Source: Verrucosispora sioxanthis
Lineage (GTDB): Bacteria > Actinomycetota > Actinomycetes > Mycobacteriales > Micromonosporaceae
Assembly (NCBI RefSeq): GCF_010560025.1
Contig: NZ_SAIY01000010.1
Span: 124,001 to 188,000 of the forward strand
Length of the DNA stretch: 64,000 nt
Direction of reading: 5' to 3'
Below are positions 8,557 through 16,893 of the stretch, piece by piece (position 1 is the stretch's first letter; the number at the start of each line of letters is the position of its first letter). Below the pieces are notes generated by a model, which saw only the letters and a list, made by a program, of their open reading frames with translations, had not been told where the DNA came from and searched no databases. Both the position numbers and the translations under genes were made by a program.

Positions 8557-8606
8557 GCGCGAGGAGTGAGCCGGTGTTGCGAGCCCCGCAGTCGCGAACA
8601 GAGGGG
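8521..8606. repeat. 24-bp direct repeat flanking the eboE-eboF junction
   Basis: GCCCCGCAGTCGCGAACAGA followed by GGGG occurs at 8521-8544 and again, perfectly, at 8583-8606, with a 38-nt spacer. The first copy codes for the EboE C-terminus; the second lies just before the ATG at 8615 and its GAGGGG may serve as ribosome site. It replaces the tight gene overlap seen elsewhere in the operon, which suggests insertion of a small repeat. Confidence 0.85.
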
Positions 8607-8614
8607 ATCAGAGC

Positions 8615-10003
8615 ATGAGTCGGCAGCTGGTGGTGCTCGACGTGGTGGGGCTGACGCCCCGGCTGCTGGCACACATGCCCCGGCTGCGCGCGGTCGCCGA
8701 CACCGGGTTCCGCGCCGAGTTGGGCACCGTGCTGCCGGCGGTCACCTGCTCGGTGCAGTCGACCTTCCTCACCGGTGCCCTGCCCGCCGAACACGGCATC
8801 GTCGGCAACGGCTGGTACTTCCGGGACCTCGGCGAGGTGCTGCTCTGGCGGCAGCACAACGCGCTGGTCGGCGGGGAGAAGCTGTGGCAGGCCGCGCGCC
8901 GCGCCCGGCCCGGCTACACGGTGGCGAACGTCTGCTGGTGGTACGCGATGGGCGCGGACGTGGACTGGACGGTCACCCCGCGACCGGTCTACCACGCCGA
9001 CGGTCGCAAGGAGCCGGACTGCTACACCGATCCGCCGCAGCTGCACGACGCGCTCACCGAGCGGCTCGGCACCTTCCCACTGTTCACCTACTGGGGACCG
9101 GGCGCGGGCCTGCCGTCGTCGCGTTGGATCTGCCGGGCGGCCGAGCAGATCCTCACTGGGTACTCGCCCGACCTGACCCTGGTGTACGTGCCGCACCTGG
9201 ACTACGACCTGCAACGCTTCGGCCCGTCGTCGCCCCGGTCCGCCGCCGCGGCGGCCGAGTTGGACGGCGTGCTTGCGCCGCTGCTGGACGCCGCGCAGGC
9301 CCGCGACGCGACGGTGGTGGTGCTGTCGGAGTACGGCATCACCGAGGTGTCCCGGCCGGTGGACGTCAACCGGCTGCTGCGCGCCGAGGGGCTGCTGCGG
9401 GTGCACACCCAGGTGGGCATGGAGTACCTCGACCCGTGGACCTCCCGGGCGTTCGCGGTCGCCGACCACCAGGTCGCCCACGTGTACGTGCGTGACCCGG
9501 CCGACGTGCCGGCGGTGGCGAAGCTCTGCGCCGGGCTGCCCGGGGTGGCCGAGGTGCTCGACGCCGACGGCAAGGTGGCGCACGGGTTGGACCATCCGCG
9601 CGCCGGTGAGCTGGTGCTGGTGGCCGAGCCGGACGCCTGGTTCACGTACTACTACTGGCTCGACGACGCGCGTGCGCCAGACTTCGCCCGGCTGGTGGAG
9701 ATCCACCGCAAGCCGGGGTACGACCCGGCGGAGCTGTTCTTCGACCCCGCCGGACCCGGCGCGGCGAAGCGCCGGGCCGCTACCGCGCTGGCCCGCAAGA
9801 AGCTCGGGCTGCGGTACCTGATGAACGTGGTCGGGTTGGACGCCGGCGCGCGGGCGGTCCGGGGCTCACACGGCCGGCTGCCCGCCGATCCGGCCGACGG
9901 GCCGGTGCTGCTCTGCTCCGACGCGTCGGTGGCCCGGGACCGGATAGCCGCCACGGAGGTGAAGGGGCTGCTGTTGGAGCTGGCCCGATTGGAGGGACGG
10001 TGA
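8615..10003 (+). CDS. eboF: Alkaline-phosphatase-superfamily phosphodiesterase (EboF-like)
   Basis: A 462-residue member of the type I phosphodiesterase/nucleotide pyrophosphatase group. Metal and nucleophile features are VVLDVVGLTP (first Asp, about residue 10), LPAVTCSVQSTFLTG with the expected nucleophilic Thr or Ser (about residues 44-58), AEHGIVGNGWYF, YVPHLDYDLQRFGP (Asp/His pair near 195) and VVLSEYGITEV. No signal peptide or membrane segment is visible. It begins 58 nt after eboE and ends in a GTGA overlap with the polyprenyl synthase. In a pathway with a prenyl transferase it could remove a phosphate or pyrophosphate from an intermediate (inference). Confidence 0.87.
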   Translation: MSRQLVVLDVVGLTPRLLAHMPRLRAVADTGFRAELGTVLPAVTCSVQSTFLTGALPAEHGIVGNGWYFRDLGEVLLWRQHNALVGGEKLWQAARRARPGYTVANVCWWYAMGADVDWTVTPRPVYHADGRKEPDCYTDPPQLHDALTERLGTFPLFTYWGPGAGLPSSRWICRAAEQILTGYSPDLTLVYVPHLDYDLQRFGPSSPRSAAAAAELDGVLAPLLDAAQARDATVVVLSEYGITEVSRPVDVNRLLRAEGLLRVHTQVGMEYLDPWTSRAFAVADHQVAHVYVRDPADVPAVAKLCAGLPGVAEVLDADGKVAHGLDHPRAGELVLVAEPDAWFTYYYWLDDARAPDFARLVEIHRKPGYDPAELFFDPAGPGAAKRRAATALARKKLGLRYLMNVVGLDAGARAVRGSHGRLPADPADGPVLLCSDASVARDRIAATEVKGLLLELARLEGR

Positions 10004-11067
10004 CGGTCGCCGAGGCACCTGTCGACTCCGCCGGGTTGCGGGCCCGCTTCGACGCCGAGCTGACGGCCTTCCTCGACCGGCAGGATCCGGACTGGCCGGA
10101 CGGCGCACCACGGGGGGTCTTCACCACGCTGCACCGGTTCGTGCTGGCCGGCGGCAAGCGCCTGCGACCACTGTTCTGCTACTGGGGCTGGCGCGGCGCG
10201 GGTGGCCCGGACGGCACGCCGATCGTGGCCGCCGCCGCCGCGCTGGAGCTGTTCCACGCCTTCGCGCTCATCCACGACGACATCCTGGACGGCAGCGACC
10301 GTCGCCGGGGCGAGCCCTCGGTGCACCGAATCTTCGCCGACCTGCACGCCCGGTCGTCGTGGCGGGGCGACCCCGAGGCGTACGGGCGCAACACCGCCCT
10401 GCTCTGTGGGGACCTCTGCGCCGCCTGGTCGGACCAGATGTTCCACGAGTGCGGGCTCAGCCCCGACCAGGTGCACCAGGGGTACGCCGTGTTCGCGCTG
10501 ATGCGTACCGAGGTGATCGCGGGGGAGTATCTCGATCTGGTGTCCGGGGTGGGCGACGGCTCGGTGGCCAGCGCGCTCACGGTGATCCGGATGAAGGCGG
10601 CCCGCTACACGGTCACCCGGCCGTTGCAGATCGGCGCCGCGCTGGCGGGTGCACCCGTCGAGCTGCTGGACGCGCTGGCCGAGTTCGGTGACCCGCTCGG
10701 GGACGCCTTCCAGCTCCGCGACGACGTGCTGGGGGTCTTCGGTGACCCGGCGGTGACCGGCAAGTCCGTACTGGACGACCTGCGCGAGGGCAAGCCGACG
10801 GTGATGATGGCGCTGGCCCGCGACGCCGCCGACCGGGCGCAGGGCGCCCGGCTGCGCGAGCTGTTCGGCAATCCCGACCTGGACGCCGACGGCGCCGCCG
10901 AGCTGCGCGAGATCATTGAGCGCACCGGAGCCCGCCGGAAGATCGAGCAGATGATCCAGGTCCGTGCCGAGGCCGGGCTGGCGGCGTTGGAGCACACCGA
11001 GGTGACCGCGGAGAGCCGGACCTCCCTGATGGAGTTGGCCGCCCAGGCCATCGACCGTCAGCGCTGA
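10000..11067 (+). CDS. Polyprenyl diphosphate synthase (trans-isoprenyl type)
   Basis: A 355-residue enzyme that elongates allylic diphosphates with isopentenyl diphosphate. The first aspartate-rich motif is HDDILDGSDRRRG (about residues 91-103), preceded by GGKRLRP, the usual substrate-binding lysine-arginine site. The second motif region is FQLRDDVLGVFGDPAVTGK, where the usual third acidic residue is glycine (DDVLG), a common variant of this position. It starts with GTG inside the EboF stop and is the last gene of the operon. It would logically supply the polyprenyl donor used by the UbiA-type enzyme at the start of the operon. Chain length cannot be predicted safely. Confidence 0.9.
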   Translation: MTVAEAPVDSAGLRARFDAELTAFLDRQDPDWPDGAPRGVFTTLHRFVLAGGKRLRPLFCYWGWRGAGGPDGTPIVAAAAALELFHAFALIHDDILDGSDRRRGEPSVHRIFADLHARSSWRGDPEAYGRNTALLCGDLCAAWSDQMFHECGLSPDQVHQGYAVFALMRTEVIAGEYLDLVSGVGDGSVASALTVIRMKAARYTVTRPLQIGAALAGAPVELLDALAEFGDPLGDAFQLRDDVLGVFGDPAVTGKSVLDDLREGKPTVMMALARDAADRAQGARLRELFGNPDLDADGAAELREIIERTGARRKIEQMIQVRAEAGLAALEHTEVTAESRTSLMELAAQAIDRQR

Positions 11068-11102
11068 GTTCGCGCGTCGGACGTTTGTCTGGTTCGGCCG
11101 GG

Positions 11103-11175
11103 CGGCGCGGCATTTTACAATAATGTACGCCGATGCTGCACTTTTATTTCGTCCGCAGAATTGTGGCCGAGGCAT
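11103..11175 (+). promoter_or_regulatory. Sigma-70-like promoter for the small secreted protein
   Basis: TTGATG at 11175-11180 and TAGGAT at 11198-11203 are separated by exactly 17 nt in an AT-rich stretch (the element ends at 11203). It lies about 50 nt upstream of the downstream gene. Confidence 0.45.
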
Positions 11176-11256
11176 TGATGGCAACGATATGAATCGTTAG
11201 GATCAAATCAAGTCCGGTTCGCCGGAACCGGTAATCGAAGCGGGGAGATGGTGTTC

Positions 11257-11745
11257 GTGGTAAAACGAAAGTCAGTGGTGGTCAGGTTGCTGACCGCGGC
11301 GGTGCTGGCGCTCGGTGTCGGGGCTGCAATCGCGCCGCAGGCGGTGCACGCCGCACCTCCGCCGGGTGTTTCCGACGGTGCTGCCGGCGACTCCGCCGTG
11401 GCCGCCTGCTACGAGGGACGGATCCCGAACAGCAGCCGGTACGACGGCAACATCAGTGTCCACGTGTACGGCTCGGCGTGCACGACCCGGTGGGGTCGGC
11501 TGGTGTGGGACGACAACAACAACTGCTGCGTTCCGGTCTGGGTGAAGGTCGAGCGGCAGGTGAACGGCAGCTACGGCTGGCTACCGACGCACACGAAGAC
11601 CAAGAAGGTGCTGTTCGGTGATTTCGGCAACCACAACACGGCGACCGTGCCCTGGGTGCAGTACAGCAACCAGCGTTTCCGGGCCTGTTGGGGCGTTGGC
11701 ACCAGCGAGCCGTCCACCTGGAACTGTGGCCCCTTCGTGAACTAG
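11257..11745 (+). CDS. Small secreted protein of unknown function
   Basis: About 162 residues with a clear Sec signal: basic KRKSVVVR, hydrophobic LLTAAVLALGVGAAIA, then a probable cut after AVHA. The mature part has six cysteines (including a CC pair), many Asn, Trp and Tyr, and reads as a small disulfide-bonded beta domain (GRLVWDDNNNCC, WVKVERQVNG, FRACWGVG). I do not recognise the family. A GGGGAG ribosome site at 11242-11247 is too close to ATG 11248, so the GTG at 11257 is preferred; ATG 11248 and GTG 11251 are alternatives. It has its own promoter and a strong terminator after it. Confidence 0.75.
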   Translation: MVKRKSVVVRLLTAAVLALGVGAAIAPQAVHAAPPPGVSDGAAGDSAVAACYEGRIPNSSRYDGNISVHVYGSACTTRWGRLVWDDNNNCCVPVWVKVERQVNGSYGWLPTHTKTKKVLFGDFGNHNTATVPWVQYSNQRFRACWGVGTSEPSTWNCGPFVN

Positions 11746-11771
11746 GGCATCGACCAGCGGTTGGGTAGCGC

Positions 11772-11807
11772 GATTGGGTGGGTCCGCCAAAGCGGACCCA
11801 CCCAATC
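11772..11807. terminator. Bidirectional terminator between convergent genes
   Basis: Perfect 16-bp stem GATTGGGTGGGTCCGC / GCGGACCCACCCAATC with loop CAAA, sitting between two converging stops (11745 and 11811). Confidence 0.9.
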
Positions 11808-11810
11808 CCA

Positions 11811-14800
11811 TTACAGGCCGATGTTGCGGAACTCGCGATTCAACGATCGCGCGTAGTTCGCCGCCCCGCTGATCTTCGGGTGGAACGATTGTTGAGACGG
11901 GTTCTGGACCTTCGAATGGTCCTCACCCGCCGTTTTCGCGGCAACGATTCCGTGAATGGTTTCGGGTTCGCCGCAGACCCCCTGTCCGGCGAAGTCGCCA
12001 TTGATGATCGGATCGACGAAGCGAACCCGGCCGAGGCTGCTGTTCGCCGCGATCGCCACTTCGCTGAGGACGTCGCGCAACTCGACAGCCAACTGGTTGG
12101 TCCAGGCGGCCTCCGAGTCGCTGATCCCGTAACCGAGCCACTCGACGCAGTTCGCATCGTTGGAGAACAGTTGTGGGTAACCCATGAGCATGATCTGGGC
12201 GTTCGGGGCCATCACGCGGATCGCGCGGAGCACCGTGGCGATTGACTGGCGGCCCTCCCGGTCCATGAGCCGGGGCAGGTAGTCGGCGGCCCGGTGACCG
12301 TCGATGTCCGACTCCTGGCACGGGATGGGTAGCAGAATGCAGTTCTCTATCGCCGCCGACCACTCCACGTCGTTGCCACCGACCGAGAGGGTGACCAGCG
12401 TGGTGTTCTCGTCCACGAACCCCTTGTCCAGTTGGGAGACTTCGCGGGCCTGCTGGCGGGCCGTGGTGCCCCAGGCGGTCTGGAAGGGCGCGCCGGTCAG
12501 GGGGTCGGAGACCTGTACGCCGCTGATCGGATTCGACCCGCTGGGCAGCAGGTTGTGCGTCCGGGCACCCGAGCACGCGATGAGGTGATAATCCATCGTG
12601 GGGTCGAAGGCGTCCGATCTGGCCCCGATCGAGCGTTGTTGCGGGTCGTCCCGCAACCACGCCTGACGCGACCAGGCATGCTGTGAGCGATGACAGCCGT
12701 TGCGGTGCTCCAGGACACCGCCCCCGTTGTGGTTGGAGTCGTGGTAGTAGTCGGTCGACGCGTCGGTGGCTGCTCCCTCGCCGGAGGAGTACGACTCCCC
12801 GAGCGCGACCACGAAGTTGCGCGGCTTCTGGCTCAGCGGCACGATCGCGACGGCGTCCCACGCCACGTTCTCGACACCGACATCGACGCCCCGGGTGATG
12901 TTGCTCAGTGACACCTGCGGGACTCCGTTGAACTGGAAGGTGCCCAGCGGCACCCACCGGTTGGTGCCCTGACGCTGGCCCACCACGCGGGTCTTGTGGC
13001 GCTTGCTGGTGATGTTCGCGCCGCGATCGACCGTGTAGTGCGCCTGTTGACTGTGCGCGCCGTGACTCGGCATGTGCACGTACACCCGCGCCCACTGGTT
13101 GAGGCTGCGGCCGAGACGCCACGTCCCGGTGACCTTGAGGCGGTCGGTCTGCTCGGACGCGGCGTTCTGTTCGTGGGCGAACCAGAAGTGCCCGTTGAGG
13201 CCGCTGCCGATCTGGTGGAAGTCGGCCTTGGACGGGTACAGGCCGGAGGCGTTGCCGCTGAACTGGAGGCTGAAGGTGCCGTTGTTCGTCACCGGCGTGG
13301 GGCATGCGTCGGACCGGACGATCCCGACGGAGCTGGGCTGGTCGTCGACGATCAACGCCCCGGCGGGCAGGCCGCTGACCGCGCACCTCGGTGGATAGTG
13401 TGTCCCTCGGGCCGGCTCGGCCGAGCCGGGGCTGAACCGGATGTTCTCGTAGCCGCACGCGACCTGGCAGCCGGACTTCCAGTCGACCGGCCAGTGCCAC
13501 CAGCAGTGGTAGTCGCTGTAGCCGCACGAGGTCGACGTCGAGGTCACCGAACAGTTGTTGGCGCTGGTGCAGAAGGTGCCCAGCGGCGGTTTGATCGACT
13601 GCGTGCGGTGCAGCGGGTCGACCCACCACGCCTGGAGGTAGCCGGCGTGGTACTCGTTCGGCGTCCGGAAGTCGTACTTGACGATCGGGTACGCGGCCCA
13701 GCCCATCACCTTCTCCGGGTATGACCAGTCGCCGGGGTGGGCTGCGTCACCCGGAGAACCGTTGCCGTTGTCCCCGTCGAGGAACGGCGTCCGGGTGTAC
13801 GGATACTCCGGATTGGCGATGTTCTGCGACCAGCCGAGGCCCCAGTTGCCCCGGTCGTCGGTGCAGTTGGGGCCCGGCGAGCAGCCCGTTCCCCCGGTGA
13901 TGGCCTGCGGGTTCAGCCCGGTGTTGTAGGCCCAGATCGCCGCCCACCAGTTCTCCGGGTTGGCCGGATCGGCATCGTTCATGCGGATGCCGAGGTTGTA
14001 GGTCTGGTTCCACTTGTCCTGGAGGATGCGCAGGCTGGCGGCGATGTTGGTGGCGTAGTCGACGGCGATGGCCCGCTGCTCGTTCGCCGGGCGGATCACC
14101 TCACCCGGCTTGCCCCGGCCGGCCATGCGCATTCCGTCGGTGACCTGGCCGACACCGTAGCCGCAGTCCGCGTCGGTCCAGTCGATGTCCCAGCCCTGCT
14201 CGTCGGCGATGCCGTAGTAGTTGCCGACCAACGGGTTGCCGGGCACCCCTTCGAGGGCGTGCCAACTCGCCTGCCACAGGTTCGACTCCTGCGCCAGGAT
14301 GCCGAGCATCACCTGGGCGGGTACCCGGCCGCCTCCCGCGAGCGGAATCGGCGGCAGCATTCCCTGCGGTGACCAGGCCGGCAGGCCCGACTGCCGCCAG
14401 TTCGCCGGACGTTGGACGGTGAGCGCACCCTGTACCGCCAGGTTCGCCGCCCACTCCACCTGCCGCCAGTGCGGCTGTTCGACCTGCGTCCGCACGTCGT
14501 TGCGCGGCACGGAGCAGTAGCGGTCGGGCTCGACGGGATCGGTCGGCGAACCGTTGGCCTGCGCTCGGAGCCCCCCATCGGCCCGGTGGGCCCGAGCCAC
14601 CTGTGGGTCGATACGTCGACCACCGTCCGCCTTCCGGCTCGCCCGAGCACCAAGGGCCACCCGGAAGTCAACCTGCTTGCCGGTGCCCAACACCTCTGCG
14701 CGCAGTGCGACCGGGAGACCCGACGCTTCGCCGGTCGGCGGCACCGCGGCGGCGGTGCCGTTGGTGACAGGGGCTCGGCGCAGCGCCAGGTGGCCGTGCG

Positions 14801-15854
14801 TGGACAGCTCGGTCGACGTCGGCACGGCCACCCGGCGGACCGCCGGGGGCAGCGACCCGGTCGACGTGGGCTCACCGGTCAGAAAGACCTGGCCATCAGT
14901 GCCGCGATCGAGGCCGATCCCGGTCAACGGCCCCCGCGCCAACTCCCGCACCTGGCCGTCCTGCACCCGGCGCGCCAGGGTGGTCTCGTCGTCTGCCGCC
15001 TCCAACCAGGTGATTCCTCCGGCGGAGTCCGGACGCAGGTAGGCAGCGACGCCCCGGGTGGTGGCGAGCGTGTGGCGGGAACCGTCCCGGTCCAGTCGGA
15101 AGATCCGGCCACCCTCCGCCGCGGCCAGGTTGGCACCGTACGGGACCGCCGAGGTCACCTGGCCACTGAGCTGCTGCCGCCGGACGACCGTGCCCCGTAC
15201 GGTGTCGACGAGGTGTACGCGGGTCCGGCCGAGGTCGCTCGCGCCGCCCTGGGTCAGCACGGCGGTCTCACCATTTCCGCAGCCCGGGTTGTAGTACGCG
15301 ATGCTGACGTTCAGGCCCAGCTTCGTCACCTTCCCGGTGCCGATCTCCACCACCGCGGCGAACGCACCCCGGTCGAACAGGTGGCTGCGGTTGGTGAAGT
15401 GCCGGGGTTGGTAGACCACGACCGCCCGGCGGCCGGACGCGGTCAGGCAGGCGCGCCCGATCCACTGTTCGCTGCTGATCGTCGGCTCGCTCAGCGACGC
15501 GACGGTCCGCCAGGTGTATCCGGTCCGCTCCTCGGCCACCAGCAGGTGGAAGCCCCGGCTGTCACCGGAGGTCGTCCACGCCAGATCGGCCGAGGAACGC
15601 CAGCCCTTCGGCAGCACCGTGTCGCGGTCGCCCGCAGGCACCTCGGCGATCTCGGCTGCGGGCTGTGGCGCGGCGTCGACAACCGCCTCCGGTGCGGGTA
15701 CCGGTGCGGGTGCCGGTGTCGGTGCGGCCTGGGCAGGGCCGGCCACCGCACCGAAGGTGGTGGTGGTGAGCAGCGCGGCGATTACCGCGGCGACTCTTCG
15801 GCGTGCAGTTCCATCGAGGGTCTGGTCGGCCCGGTGGGGCCTTCGTGTGCGCAT
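11811..15854 (-). CDS. Very large secreted SGNH/GDSL hydrolase with transglycosylase-like and golvesin-like domains
   Basis: A 1347-residue exported protein. The signal peptide has an Arg-rich start, AAVIAALLTTTTFGAVAG, then a Pro/Ala-rich linker. Residues about 80-350 look like beta-propeller strands. About 510-610 contain LGILAQESN and YGVGQVTDGM, the pattern of a lysozyme/soluble transglycosylase fold. About 880-990 resemble a golvesin C-terminal domain (HFWFAHEQN, TWRLG, WARVYVHMPSHGA). About 1010-1347 are an SGNH esterase: GESYSSGEG (block I), SVGGNDVEW (block III) and FHPKISGAANYA with the catalytic His. A good AGGAAGAGGAG site precedes the ATG. Comparable large proteins include NocE of nocardicin producers (from memory, uncertain). 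It may act on cell-wall or extracellular polymer; the substrate is unknown. Confidence 0.85.
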   Translation of the reverse strand: MRTRRPHRADQTLDGTARRRVAAVIAALLTTTTFGAVAGPAQAAPTPAPAPVPAPEAVVDAAPQPAAEIAEVPAGDRDTVLPKGWRSSADLAWTTSGDSRGFHLLVAEERTGYTWRTVASLSEPTISSEQWIGRACLTASGRRAVVVYQPRHFTNRSHLFDRGAFAAVVEIGTGKVTKLGLNVSIAYYNPGCGNGETAVLTQGGASDLGRTRVHLVDTVRGTVVRRQQLSGQVTSAVPYGANLAAAEGGRIFRLDRDGSRHTLATTRGVAAYLRPDSAGGITWLEAADDETTLARRVQDGQVRELARGPLTGIGLDRGTDGQVFLTGEPTSTGSLPPAVRRVAVPTSTELSTHGHLALRRAPVTNGTAAAVPPTGEASGLPVALRAEVLGTGKQVDFRVALGARASRKADGGRRIDPQVARAHRADGGLRAQANGSPTDPVEPDRYCSVPRNDVRTQVEQPHWRQVEWAANLAVQGALTVQRPANWRQSGLPAWSPQGMLPPIPLAGGGRVPAQVMLGILAQESNLWQASWHALEGVPGNPLVGNYYGIADEQGWDIDWTDADCGYGVGQVTDGMRMAGRGKPGEVIRPANEQRAIAVDYATNIAASLRILQDKWNQTYNLGIRMNDADPANPENWWAAIWAYNTGLNPQAITGGTGCSPGPNCTDDRGNWGLGWSQNIANPEYPYTRTPFLDGDNGNGSPGDAAHPGDWSYPEKVMGWAAYPIVKYDFRTPNEYHAGYLQAWWVDPLHRTQSIKPPLGTFCTSANNCSVTSTSTSCGYSDYHCWWHWPVDWKSGCQVACGYENIRFSPGSAEPARGTHYPPRCAVSGLPAGALIVDDQPSSVGIVRSDACPTPVTNNGTFSLQFSGNASGLYPSKADFHQIGSGLNGHFWFAHEQNAASEQTDRLKVTGTWRLGRSLNQWARVYVHMPSHGAHSQQAHYTVDRGANITSKRHKTRVVGQRQGTNRWVPLGTFQFNGVPQVSLSNITRGVDVGVENVAWDAVAIVPLSQKPRNFVVALGESYSSGEGAATDASTDYYHDSNHNGGGVLEHRNGCHRSQHAWSRQAWLRDDPQQRSIGARSDAFDPTMDYHLIACSGARTHNLLPSGSNPISGVQVSDPLTGAPFQTAWGTTARQQAREVSQLDKGFVDENTTLVTLSVGGNDVEWSAAIENCILLPIPCQESDIDGHRAADYLPRLMDREGRQSIATVLRAIRVMAPNAQIMLMGYPQLFSNDANCVEWLGYGISDSEAAWTNQLAVELRDVLSEVAIAANSSLGRVRFVDPIINGDFAGQGVCGEPETIHGIVAAKTAGEDHSKVQNPSQQSFHPKISGAANYARSLNREFRNIGL

Positions 15855-15986
15855 TCGCTCCTCTTCCTGCTGTGGGTGGACCGCGCCGGGACCGGCGCGG
15901 GGGTCGATGGCAGGGCGAACCTGACCTGATCCGGGCAGGGTGGGACGGCCGCTCGTGCGACAGGCACGAGCAGCTGGTGTAGGAGG

Positions 15987-16502
15987 TCAGGACGACGTGG
16001 CTGAGGGGGCGGCCGGCGCGGTGGGTCGCCAGCCGGACGGCACGGCGTCCGGTGGGCAGTCGAAGAGCTCCGCCGAGACGATTCGCGGCTGACCCGGCGA
16101 CCGGGTCACCTCGAATCGGGCGCAGAAGATGTAAAGGGCCTCTACCTGGGACCAGAGCCAGCCCGAGCCGGTGCCCTCCAGGACCAGGCGCACCTCGCCG
16201 AGCGAGCCGATGCCATCAACGTCCGGCTCAGTCACGTCCGAACTCAACTCACGGGCGTTGGCGTGCACGGTGGCGACGATGCGGTCCAGGATCTCCCGGG
16301 TGCCCGACGGACTCCCCGACGTCTGGTCCTGGCGGGCCCATTCGGTGGCATCGGCCGCGACCTGCTCGATGTGTGCCGTGATGCTGCCCCGGGCGTCCTC
16401 GTGGGCAGAGTCGACGCAACCACTTGTGATGAGGAGAACTGCGCTCAGCGGCACAGCCACGACGAGCCGGTGGGTGACAGGCCGCCGGCCTGGGCGGGTC
16501 AC
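15987..16502 (-). CDS. Putative lipoprotein of unknown function
   Basis: About 171 residues from a GTG at 16502. After RPGRRPVTHRL comes the hydrophobic LVVAVPLSAVLLITSGC, a lipobox whose cysteine (about residue 29) would be lipidated. The mature part is soluble, acidic, and has two further cysteines (FCARFEV and FDCPP) that could form a disulfide. A TTG far upstream at 16670 gives a longer frame but the added part is low quality and Cys/Arg-rich. It lies 132 nt upstream of the giant hydrolase in the same direction and may be co-expressed. No family recognised. Confidence 0.65.
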   Translation of the reverse strand: MTRPGRRPVTHRLVVAVPLSAVLLITSGCVDSAHEDARGSITAHIEQVAADATEWARQDQTSGSPSGTREILDRIVATVHANARELSSDVTEPDVDGIGSLGEVRLVLEGTGSGWLWSQVEALYIFCARFEVTRSPGQPRIVSAELFDCPPDAVPSGWRPTAPAAPSATSS

Positions 16503-16893
16503 GGTGGCGTCAGCGCATCGACACCAGCACGCGTTGGCACGTCTTCTCTGTTGTGCAGCCTCACTGCCACTACCCCCGTAGTAGTCGTGTACGTGGTACC
16601 CAACTGCCGAAGATCCTACCGACGTAGAGGAGTGTGTCAATCGATCGACACCATCGCATGTAGACAGCAAAACCGTCGTACTTTGAGTGGATCAAACAAA
16701 AGTCGGTCGCACTTCATCGAAAGTTGTAGACATGTGCGCGTCATGTCGCCTAGCGTGTTCGCCAGCACCGAAATGTTTCGTCGAGGTGAACCGGCGGCGC
16801 GGGACCCCCCTCGGCACCCCCGCTACGGCATCCGGCGCGACGGCGCGCGCCCCGCCCTGGCAGAAGCACTCGTCAGGAAGGGACAGCACTGCG
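16503..16893. other. Divergent intergenic region with candidate promoter
   Basis: About 390 nt between divergent genes, with a lower GC core near 16600-16760. TAGACA (16727-16732) and TAGCGT (16751-16756), 18 nt apart, form a plausible promoter for the downstream dehydrogenase gene. No open frame here looks coding. Confidence 0.4.

Noticed and set aside
14412..15929. 505-residue open frame on the plus strand opposite the SGNH hydrolase
   Set aside because: Antisense to a clear coding sequence with signal peptide and domain motifs; no start site or family pattern.
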